From: Cellulomonas sp. C5510
GTDB lineage: Bacteria > Actinomycetota > Actinomycetes > Actinomycetales > Cellulomonadaceae
Length of the DNA: 64,000 nt
Assembly (NCBI RefSeq): GCF_019797765.1
Contig: NZ_CP081862.1
Coordinates: 2,232,001 to 2,296,000 of the forward strand
Reading direction: 5' to 3'
This document shows, in pieces, positions 32,157 to 39,349 of the stretch. The notes beneath the pieces are model-generated. The model saw only the letters and a program-made list of their open reading frames with translations. It ran no database searches and was not told the origin of the DNA. The translations under genes were made by a program, and so were the position numbers. Numbering within the stretch: position 1 is the first letter of the stretch; every line of letters starts with the position of its first letter.

Positions 32157-34684
32157 CCGTCGACCGCGGCCCGGAGGCACGCACCCCGTCCCGCCGGCTC
32201 CCCGCCCCCGACCGGCCCGTCCCGACGTCGACGTACCGCGTCCAGCTCGGCGCGGACCTCACGTTCGACGACGTCGCGGCCCGCGTGCCGTACCTGGCCG
32301 ACCTGGGCGTGACGCACGTGTACCTCTCGCCGGTCCTCACAGCGGCGCCCGGCTCCACGCACCGGTACGACGTGGTCGACCACGACACGGTCTCCCCCGT
32401 GCTCGGCGGCGAGGAGGGCCTGCGCCGGCTCGCCGACGCGGCGCACGCCGCGGGGCTCGGTCTGGTGCTCGACATCGTCCCGAACCACATGGCCGTCCCC
32501 ACCCCGGCGTGGCACAACCGCGCGCTGTGGTCGGTGCTCGCCGAGGGCCCCGAGTCGCCGTACGCGTCCTGGTTCGACGTCGACTGGTCCGCCGGCGAGG
32601 GCGACGTGCTCATGCCCGTCCTCGGCGACCGGATCGGCGCGGTGCTGGCGTCCGGCGAGCTGCGGCTCGAGCACGAGGTCGTCCCCGGGCACGGTGACGA
32701 CCCGCAGCCCGTGCTGCGCTACTACGACCACGTGTTCCCCGTCCGTCCCGGCACCGAGGCGCTGCCCCTGGCCGAGCTGCTCGAGCGGCAGCACTACCGC
32801 CTCGCCTACTGGCGGGTCGCCGACGAGGAGCTGAACTACCGCCGGTTCTTCGACGTCGGCACGCTCGCGGCCGTCCGCGTCGAGGACCCCGACGTGTTCG
32901 ACGCCACCCACGCCCTGGTGCTGCGCCTGCTCGACGACGGCGTCGTCGACGGGCTCCGGATCGACCACCCCGACGGCCTCGCGGACCCGGGCGGCTACCT
33001 GGACCGGCTGCGGGAGCGGTCCGGCGGCGCGTGGGTCGTCGTCGAGAAGATCCTGCAGGGCGAGGAGGAGCTGCCCGCGGACTGGTCGACCGCCGGCACG
33101 ACCGGGTACGAGGCGCTGTGGCGGATCCAGCAGGCGTTCGTCGACCCCGGCGGCGGCGCGCGCCTCGGCGCCCTGCTGCACCGCCTCTCCGGCGACACGT
33201 CCGACGCGCTGCCCGAGATCGTCGACACCGCCAAGCGGCAGATCGTCGACCGGGCGCTGTACGCCGAGGTGTACCGCCTGACCGAGCTCGCGGCGGAGGT
33301 CTGCCGCGACGACCTGCGGCTGCGCGACCACACGTGGCGTTCCCTGCACGACTGCCTGGTCGAGCTGCTCGTCGCGATGGACCGGTACCGGGCGTACGTC
33401 GTGCCCGGGCGGACGCCGCACCCGGCGGACGTCGAGGTGCTGGAGCACGCCGCGCGCACCGCCCGGGACCGCCTGTCCCCGGAACGGGCGGCCACCATGG
33501 ACGTGCTCGTCGACCTGCTGCTGGGCCGCGAGGTCGGCAGCGCAGGCCGGACGCGCGACCCGCGCCGCGACGAGCTCGTCGTGCGGTTCCAGCAGACCTG
33601 CGGCGCCGTGATGGCCAAGGGCGTCGAGGACACCGCGTTCTACCGCTGGACCCACCTGGTCTCGCTCACCGAGGTCGGGGGTGAGCCGGACCGGTTCTCG
33701 CTGTCCCCCACCGAGCTGATCGCGTGGGCCGCCCGGGCCCAGCAGCAGACGCCGCTCGGCATGACGACCCTGTCGACGCACGACACCAAGCGCAGCGAGG
33801 ACGTGCGCGCCCGACTGGGCGTGCTGTCCGAGCTCCCGGTGGAGTGGGCGGAGCTCGTCGGCCGGCTGCGCGCCGCGTCCGCGCCGTACCGCTCGTCCCT
33901 GCTCGACGGCCGCACGGAGAACCTGCTGTGGCAGACGCTCGCCGGCACGTGGACCGCGGACGGGCCCATCGCGGGCGACCGGCTCGCGGAGTACCTCACG
34001 AAGGCCGTGCGGGAGGCGAAGGACCGCACGTCCTGGACCGCGCCCGACGAGGCCTACGAGCGGGCCGTGCTGGACGCCGCGGCGCAGGCGCTCACCGACG
34101 GACGCGTCGCGGAGCTGTTCGTCGCGTGGGAGCACCGCACCCGGCCCGCGGTCCGTGCCGCGACCCTCGGGCAGAAGCTCGTCCAGCTCACGCTGCCGGG
34201 CGTCGCCGACGTGTACCAGGGCACCGAGGTGCCCGCGGTCGCCCTCGTCGACCCCGACAACCGGCGGCCCGTCGACGCCGAGGCGCTGGCCGCACGGCTC
34301 GCCCGCCTGGACGAGGGCGCCGGCCCGCGCGACCTCGCGGACGAGAAGCTGCTCGTCACCTCGCGCGCCCTGCGGCTGCGCCGGGACGTGCCGGAGGCGT
34401 TCGTGGGACCGGGCGCGGGCCTGGTGCCGATCGCCCACTCCTCGGGCCACGTGCTGACCTACGCCCGCACCGCCGACGGGGAGCCGCGGGTCGCCGTGCT
34501 CGCGACGCGGCTGGCCGCGATGGTCGACCGGCTCGGCGGCTGGGACGACCACACCGTGGCGCTGCCCGAGGGCGACTGGCACGACGTGCTCGCCGACCGC
34601 AGCGTGCCCGGCGGGGTGCAGCAGCTCGCCGGTCTGCTCGACCGGATGCCGGTGGCCCTGCTGGTGAGGAGGACGGACGCATGA
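32153..34684 (+). CDS. treY: Maltooligosyltrehalose synthase
   Basis: TreY turns the reducing-end alpha-1,4 bond of a maltooligosaccharide into an alpha,alpha-1,1 bond (GH13_26). The protein has 843 residues, longer than many. STYRVQL at residue 24 starts the family core. The nucleophile Asp is in GLRIDHPDGLADP and the acid Glu in WVVVEKIL; STHDTKRSEDVRAR is also typical. The first 20 residues are non-conserved. It shares ATGA with glgX upstream and treZ downstream. Confidence 0.96.
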   Translation: MTVDRGPEARTPSRRLPAPDRPVPTSTYRVQLGADLTFDDVAARVPYLADLGVTHVYLSPVLTAAPGSTHRYDVVDHDTVSPVLGGEEGLRRLADAAHAAGLGLVLDIVPNHMAVPTPAWHNRALWSVLAEGPESPYASWFDVDWSAGEGDVLMPVLGDRIGAVLASGELRLEHEVVPGHGDDPQPVLRYYDHVFPVRPGTEALPLAELLERQHYRLAYWRVADEELNYRRFFDVGTLAAVRVEDPDVFDATHALVLRLLDDGVVDGLRIDHPDGLADPGGYLDRLRERSGGAWVVVEKILQGEEELPADWSTAGTTGYEALWRIQQAFVDPGGGARLGALLHRLSGDTSDALPEIVDTAKRQIVDRALYAEVYRLTELAAEVCRDDLRLRDHTWRSLHDCLVELLVAMDRYRAYVVPGRTPHPADVEVLEHAARTARDRLSPERAATMDVLVDLLLGREVGSAGRTRDPRRDELVVRFQQTCGAVMAKGVEDTAFYRWTHLVSLTEVGGEPDRFSLSPTELIAWAARAQQQTPLGMTTLSTHDTKRSEDVRARLGVLSELPVEWAELVGRLRAASAPYRSSLLDGRTENLLWQTLAGTWTADGPIAGDRLAEYLTKAVREAKDRTSWTAPDEAYERAVLDAAAQALTDGRVAELFVAWEHRTRPAVRAATLGQKLVQLTLPGVADVYQGTEVPAVALVDPDNRRPVDAEALAARLARLDEGAGPRDLADEKLLVTSRALRLRRDVPEAFVGPGAGLVPIAHSSGHVLTYARTADGEPRVAVLATRLAAMVDRLGGWDDHTVALPEGDWHDVLADRSVPGGVQQLAGLLDRMPVALLVRRTDA

Positions 34685-36546
34685 GCGCGAGCACCGGGAC
34701 CCCGGCCCTCCGGCCCGCCGGGGCCGTCTGGGCGCCGCGCGCAGGCAGCGTGGCGCTGCACCTGCCCGCCGCGGACGACGGCGGCGCCGACACCGTGCCG
34801 CTCACCCGCGGCCCGGACGGCTGGTGGACGCCCGACCGGGACCTGCCGCACGGCACCGACTACGCCTTCGTCCTCGACGGCGGAGACCCGCGCCCCGACC
34901 CCCGCAGCCCGTGGCAGCCGGACGGCGTCCACGGGCCCAGCCGGGTGTTCGACAGCACGCGCCACGAGTGGGCGGACGCGGGCTGGGCCGGGCTGGACGT
35001 GCGCGGCGCCGTGCTCTACGAGCTGCACGTGGGGACCTTCACGCCGGAGGGGACGCTCGACGCGGCCGCCGCGCGGCTGGAGCACCTGGCGGGGCTCGGC
35101 GTGCAGGTGGTCGAGCTGCTGCCCGTCGCGCCGTTCAACGGCGTGCACGGCTGGGGCTACGACGGCGTCGGGCTGTACGGGGTGCACGAGCCCTACGGCG
35201 GACCGGCGGCGCTCCAGCGCTTCGTCGACGCCGCGCACGCCGCGGGCCTGGCGGTCTGCCTCGACGTCGTCCACAACCACCTGGGGCCGTCCGGCAACTA
35301 CCTCGGCGAGTTCGGCCCGTACTTCACCGACGCCCACCACACGCCCTGGGGCGCGGCCGTCAACCTCGACGGCGACGACGCGGGCGAGGTGCGCCGCTGG
35401 ATCCTCGACAGCGCCCTGCGGTGGCTGCGGGACTTCCACGTCGACGCCCTGCGGCTCGACGCCGTGCACGCCCTCGTCGACGAGTCCCCGCGGCACGTGC
35501 TCGCGGACCTGTCCGACGAGGTCGCCGCGCTGGCCGCGGAGGTCGGCCGGCCGCTGTCGCTGATCGCCGAGGTCGACCTCAACGACCCGGTGTCCGTGAC
35601 GCCCACGGCGGGCGGCGGCTGGGGCATGACCGCACAGTGGGCCGACGACGTGCACCACGCGCTGCACGCCCTGCTCACGGGCGAGCGGCACGGGTACTAC
35701 GTCGACTTCGGATCGCCCGCGACGCTCCGCAAGGCGCTGCGCGACGTGTTCGTCCACGACGGGACGTACTCGACCTTCCGGGGTCGCGACTGGGGGCGTC
35801 CGGTGCCCCCGGACGTCGACGGGCACCGGTTCGTCGTGTTCGGGCAGGACCACGACCAGGTCGGCAACCGCGCGCTCGGCGACCGGCCGTCCGCCGCGCT
35901 GGACGACGGCGCGCTCGCCGCCGAGGCCGCGCTCGTCCTGCTGTCCCCGTTCACGCCGATGCTGTTCATGGGCGAGGAGTGGGGCGCCCGCACGCCCTGG
36001 CTGTACATGACCGACCACCCGGAGCCGGAGCTCGCGCAGGCCGTCCGGGAGGGCCGCGCCCGGGAGTTCGGCGGGCACGGCTGGGCCGCGATGTACGGCC
36101 AGGACGAGGAGACGTTCCGCGTGCCCGACCCGCAGGACCCCACGGGCGTCGAGGCCAGCCGCCTCGACTGGGACGAGCCCGGGCTGCCCGGCCACGCGCG
36201 CATGCTCGACTGGTACCGGCGCCTGGTGGAGCTGCGCCGCGAGGTCCCGGACCTGGCGTCGGGCGACCGCGCGGCGACCGACCTCACCTGGGCGCCGGAC
36301 GCCGGCGACGGACCGGACGGCTCGGACGGTCCCGAGGGCGCGTGGCGCGACTGGCTCGTCCTGCACCGGGGGGACGCGCGGGTCGTGGTCAACCTCGCCG
36401 CCACCGAGCGCGTCGTCCCTCTCGGCACCGACCGCGAGGACCTGCGCGTCGTGGCCTCCTGGGCGACGGCGAGACTCGTGCCCGCCTCCCCCGACGGCGC
36501 CGCGCAGCTGCTCATCGGCCCCCGCTCGGTGGCCGTCCTGTCCTGA
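34681..36546 (+). CDS. treZ: Maltooligosyltrehalose trehalohydrolase
   Basis: TreZ releases trehalose from the TreY product (GH13_10). The protein has 621 residues. An N-terminal CBM48-like domain (VWAPRAGSVALHL) precedes YELHVGTFTPEGT. The nucleophile Asp is in DALRLDAVHAL, the acid Glu in LIAEVDLNDP, and DHDQVGNRALGDR holds the third acidic site. The C-terminal beta domain has a Gly/Asp-rich insert (DAGDGPDGSDGPEG). It is the last gene of glgX-treY-treZ; no strong terminator is visible before the convergent zapE. Confidence 0.96.
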   Translation: MSASTGTPALRPAGAVWAPRAGSVALHLPAADDGGADTVPLTRGPDGWWTPDRDLPHGTDYAFVLDGGDPRPDPRSPWQPDGVHGPSRVFDSTRHEWADAGWAGLDVRGAVLYELHVGTFTPEGTLDAAAARLEHLAGLGVQVVELLPVAPFNGVHGWGYDGVGLYGVHEPYGGPAALQRFVDAAHAAGLAVCLDVVHNHLGPSGNYLGEFGPYFTDAHHTPWGAAVNLDGDDAGEVRRWILDSALRWLRDFHVDALRLDAVHALVDESPRHVLADLSDEVAALAAEVGRPLSLIAEVDLNDPVSVTPTAGGGWGMTAQWADDVHHALHALLTGERHGYYVDFGSPATLRKALRDVFVHDGTYSTFRGRDWGRPVPPDVDGHRFVVFGQDHDQVGNRALGDRPSAALDDGALAAEAALVLLSPFTPMLFMGEEWGARTPWLYMTDHPEPELAQAVREGRAREFGGHGWAAMYGQDEETFRVPDPQDPTGVEASRLDWDEPGLPGHARMLDWYRRLVELRREVPDLASGDRAATDLTWAPDAGDGPDGSDGPEGAWRDWLVLHRGDARVVVNLAATERVVPLGTDREDLRVVASWATARLVPASPDGAAQLLIGPRSVAVLS

Positions 36547-36692
36547 GCACCCGCGGCGCCGCGCCCCGGCGCCACCACGTCCAGGACCCCGACAGCCGCG
36601 CACCGCCGCCCCCCGGGCCGCGCCCTGACGTTCGGACCCGTCCCCACCGACACGCCCGGCGAGCCCGCACGAACGGATCCGCGACGACCGCC

Positions 36693-36732
36693 ACGGGTGC
36701 ACGGGTGCACGGGTGCACGGGTGCACGGGTGC
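36693..36732. repeat. Five tandem copies of an 8-mer
   Basis: acgggtgc is repeated five times without a mismatch (40 bp), 9 bp beyond the zapE stop and between two convergent genes. Each junction makes the palindrome GTGCAC. Confidence 0.9.
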
Positions 36733-36741
36733 GCGGCGGGG

Positions 36742-37797
36742 CTACGCCCGGGCGGCGGCCTCCTCGCGGCCCCGCTCCGCGAGCGAGCCGAGGCGGGACA
36801 GCGCCCGGAAGTACTTCTTGCGGTACCCGCCCGCGAGCATCTGCTCGCCGAACAGGGCCGACTCCCCCGCCCCTCCCAGCAGCACGGGCACGTCGCGGTC
36901 GTACAGCCGGTCCACCAGCACGACGAGCCGCAGGGCCACGTCCTGGTCCGGCACCGGCCCGACGCCCGTCAGACCCACCAGGTCCACGCCGTCCAGCAGC
37001 GCCCCGTACCGGGACGGGTGGACCGTGGCCAGGTGCCGCAGCAGCGACCCGAAGTCGTCGAGCGTCGCGGCCGGCGCCGAGGCGACGGCGTCCCGCACCG
37101 CCGCGTCGTCGAGCCCCGGGGCGTCGGTGACGACCGCGCGCTGGCGGTAGTCCTGCCCGTCGATGCGCAGCACCTCGAACCTCCCGGCCAGGTCCTGGAT
37201 CTCCCGCAGGAAGTCGTCGGCGGCGAACCGGCCCTCGCCGAGCGACTCCGGCAGGGTGTTCGACGTGGCCGCCAGCGCCACCCCGCGGTCGGTGAGCTCG
37301 CGCAGCAGCCGGGACATGAGCACCGTGTCGCCGGGGTCGTCGAGCTCGAACTCGTCGATGCACACGAGGCGCCGGGTCGCGAGGGCGTCGACGGTCGGCC
37401 GGAACCCGAGGGCGCCGACCAGGTTGGTGTACTCGACGAACGTGCCGTAGGCGGAGGCATCCGGACCGACGGCGGTGGCGAGCGACGCCAGCAGGTGCGT
37501 CTTCCCGACGCCGAACCCGCCGTCCAGGTAGACCGCGGGCACGGCGGAGGGGCGGCGGCGCAGCCGGCGCAGCAGACCGCCGCTCCCGTCACCACCCGCG
37601 AGCGTCCCCGCGACCTCACGCAGCCGGACGAGCGCCGCCTGCTGGCTCGGGTAGCGCGCGTCGGGCCGGTACGTGTCGAACGACTCGTGCGCGAAGTGCC
37701 GTGGCGGCACGCGCTCGGCGAGGAGCCGGTCCGGAGCCACCTCCGGGCGGCGGTCGGTCAGGCTCGCCGTGGTCGGTGTGGCGGGGGTGGGGGTCAC
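36742..37797 (-). CDS. zapE: ZapE/AFG1-family ATPase
   Basis: A 351-residue P-loop ATPase of the AFG1/ZapE family. Walker A is GGFGVGKTHLLA, Walker B is LVCIDEFEL, sensor 1 is ATSNTLPE. E. coli ZapE acts at the constricting Z ring; the role in actinobacteria is not clear. The end YRKKYFRALSRLGSL is typical. The GTG at 37797 follows a -10-like TAGGCT by 8 nt with no Shine-Dalgarno, so it is probably leaderless. It is divergent from the RibD-like gene. Confidence 0.9.
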   Translation of the reverse strand: MTPTPATPTTASLTDRRPEVAPDRLLAERVPPRHFAHESFDTYRPDARYPSQQAALVRLREVAGTLAGGDGSGGLLRRLRRRPSAVPAVYLDGGFGVGKTHLLASLATAVGPDASAYGTFVEYTNLVGALGFRPTVDALATRRLVCIDEFELDDPGDTVLMSRLLRELTDRGVALAATSNTLPESLGEGRFAADDFLREIQDLAGRFEVLRIDGQDYRQRAVVTDAPGLDDAAVRDAVASAPAATLDDFGSLLRHLATVHPSRYGALLDGVDLVGLTGVGPVPDQDVALRLVVLVDRLYDRDVPVLLGGAGESALFGEQMLAGGYRKKYFRALSRLGSLAERGREEAAARA

Positions 37798-37805
37798 GGC
37801 CGCAC

Positions 37806-37811
37806 AGCCTA
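37806..37811 (-). promoter_or_regulatory. -10 element for leaderless zapE transcript
   Basis: TAGGCT on the minus strand ends 8 nt before the zapE GTG. Confidence 0.4.
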
Positions 37812-37880
37812 GGCCGGGCGCCCGCCCGCGGCGAGGCAGCGCGCCCACCTGCCCGACCCGGGCCTGCCCGCGCCGAGATG

Positions 37881-37925
37881 CCAGGACACGCCCGGGATCC
37901 GGCACAGCGCGCCGGCGTGTCCTGG
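37881..37925. promoter_or_regulatory. 12-bp dyad in the zapE / RibD-like divergent region
   Basis: CCAGGACACGCC (37881-37892) is the exact reverse complement of 37914-37925, with 21 nt between. It lies between the two divergent starts and could be an operator or an RNA hairpin. Confidence 0.45.
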
Positions 37926-37940
37926 TGGCTCGGCGAGCGC

Positions 37941-37971
37941 CTGACACGCGGGGGCCGGCCGCCGCTAGCCT
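37941..37971 (+). promoter_or_regulatory. Promoter of RibD-like gene
   Basis: CTGACA (37941-37946) and TAGCCT (37966-37971) are 19 nt apart. The -10 ends 7 nt before the ATG, so transcription would start at the start codon. Confidence 0.45.
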
Positions 37972-37978
37972 GACCGGC

Positions 37979-38767
37979 ATGCCCCGCGAGCTCCCGCCCC
38001 TGGACGTGCTGCTGCCGCTCGACCGCGCGGGCGCGGTGCTCGCCCCCGGGGGCGACGAGCCGGACCTGCACGCCCTGTACGCCCACCCCGCCCCCCGGGA
38101 CGGGCGCACGGCGGCGGTGCGGGCGAACATGATCGCCACCCTCGACGGCGCGGCGCAGGGGCCGGACGGGCGGTCGCGGAGCATCAACGGGCCCGCCGAC
38201 TGGCGCGTGTTCCGGGTGATGCGGGCAGTCGCCGACGTGGTGCTGGTCGGTGCGGGGACGGCGCGCGCGGAGGGCTACACGCCGCTCGCGGTGCCCGCGG
38301 ACCTGCGCGGGGTGCGGGCCGCCCGGGGCCAGGACCCGGAGCTGGCGCTGGCCGTGGTGTCGGCGTCCGGTGTGCTCCCGGAGGGGCTGCGGGGGACGGC
38401 ACGGCCGCCGTACGTCGTGACGTCGGCGGCGTGCCCGCGCCTGGACGCCCTGCGCGGTGAGCTGGGCCCGGAGCGCGTGGTCGTCGCCGGTGACGACCAC
38501 GTCGACCTCGCCGGGGCGTTGGCGACCCTCGCGGGACACGGCCTGACACGGGTGCTCGCGGAGGGCGGGCCGCGGCTGCTCACGGACCTCGTGGGGGCCG
38601 GCCTGGTGGACGAGCTCTGCCTGACGACGAGCCCGCTCGTGGTGGCCGGGCCGGCGCTGCGTGCCGTGCAGGGGCCGGACTGGGTCGGACCGCTGGCCGC
38701 CCGCCCGGAGCACCTGCTGCACCACGACGGGATGCTGCTCGGGCGCTGGACGCTCGCACGGCGATAG
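37979..38767 (+). CDS. RibD C-terminal/dihydrofolate reductase-fold pyrimidine reductase family protein
   Basis: A 262-residue protein with the RibD_C fold. NMIATLDGAAQGPDGRSRSI at about 44-63 and VLVGAGTARAEGY at about 83-95 are typical, as is LAEGGPRLLTDLV near the C-terminus, which binds the NADP phosphate in relatives. There is no deaminase domain. The substrate is uncertain: such stand-alone actinobacterial proteins are not always riboflavin enzymes, and no rib genes lie nearby. It is followed 10 nt later by a small unknown gene. Confidence 0.85.
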   Translation: MPRELPPLDVLLPLDRAGAVLAPGGDEPDLHALYAHPAPRDGRTAAVRANMIATLDGAAQGPDGRSRSINGPADWRVFRVMRAVADVVLVGAGTARAEGYTPLAVPADLRGVRAARGQDPELALAVVSASGVLPEGLRGTARPPYVVTSAACPRLDALRGELGPERVVVAGDDHVDLAGALATLAGHGLTRVLAEGGPRLLTDLVGAGLVDELCLTTSPLVVAGPALRAVQGPDWVGPLAARPEHLLHHDGMLLGRWTLARR

Positions 38768-38770
38768 TCT
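38765..38770 (+). promoter_or_regulatory. -10 element upstream of the 161-residue gene
   Basis: TAGTCT, overlapping the stop of the RibD-like gene, ends 7 nt before the GTG at 38778. Confidence 0.35.
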
Positions 38771-38777
38771 CGACGGC

Positions 38778-39263
38778 GTGACCGACACCATCCTCGTCCT
38801 CACGGAGGACACCCTGGCCTCGGCGGACGTCGCCCACATCCTGTCGCTGCACGAGGGCGAGACGCTGGCGTACCGCGTCCTCGTGCCGGCGGACACCGAG
38901 CGGAACGTGCTGGTGTCCCTCGTGGACCAGCTCAGCCTCGGGGAGCTCCGCGAGGCGCTCGACACCGTCCTCGGGCGCGAGCCCCGGCCGTCGGAGGCCA
39001 CCGCGGACGCCGCCGAGCAGCTCGCCGACAGCCTCGCCGCCTTCACCGCGGCCGGGGTCGCCGCCACGGGCACCGTCGTCGACGACGACCCGCTGCCGGC
39101 CCTGCGCGCCGCCGTCGCGTCCGAGGGCGCCCGCGAGGTCGTCGTGGTGACCTACCCGCACGCGCTCGAGGACACGTTCCACCGCGACTGGGCCTCCCGC
39201 GCGCGCGACGAGCTGCACGTCCCCGTCCTGCACCTGTACTCCGGGACGTCCGAGCTCGGCTGA
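38778..39263 (+). CDS. Hypothetical protein with USP-like fold pattern
   Basis: A 161-residue soluble, acidic protein that I cannot name. It alternates strands and helices: TDTILVLTEDTL at the start, REVVVVTYPHALEDTFHRDW near 122-141, and VPVLHLYSGTSE at the end. The pattern recalls universal stress protein or other Rossmann-like folds, but no ATP-binding GxxGxxxxGS is present. It follows the RibD-like gene by 10 nt, with a possible own -10. I do not assign a function. Confidence 0.75.
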   Translation: MTDTILVLTEDTLASADVAHILSLHEGETLAYRVLVPADTERNVLVSLVDQLSLGELREALDTVLGREPRPSEATADAAEQLADSLAAFTAAGVAATGTVVDDDPLPALRAAVASEGAREVVVVTYPHALEDTFHRDWASRARDELHVPVLHLYSGTSELG

Positions 39264-39336
39264 CGCACGGTCCGCACCACGGCGGTCGAGGCGGCCACCC
39301 GGACCTAGGGCACGGTCCGCCGCCCTGGTGCGTCGC

Positions 39337-39342
39337 TAGCGT
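39337..39342 (+). promoter_or_regulatory. -10 element for leaderless LuxR regulator
   Basis: TAGCGT ends exactly 7 nt before the GTG at 39350. This supports that GTG over the one at 39341. Confidence 0.4.
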
Positions 39343-39349
39343 GACGGGC

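Noticed and set aside
36693..36732. Tandem 8-mer as a CRISPR array
   Set aside because: The units are 8 bp with no spacers and no cas genes are near.
38778..39263. Universal stress protein
   Set aside because: Only the alternating strand-helix pattern fits; the ATP-binding glycine motif is missing.
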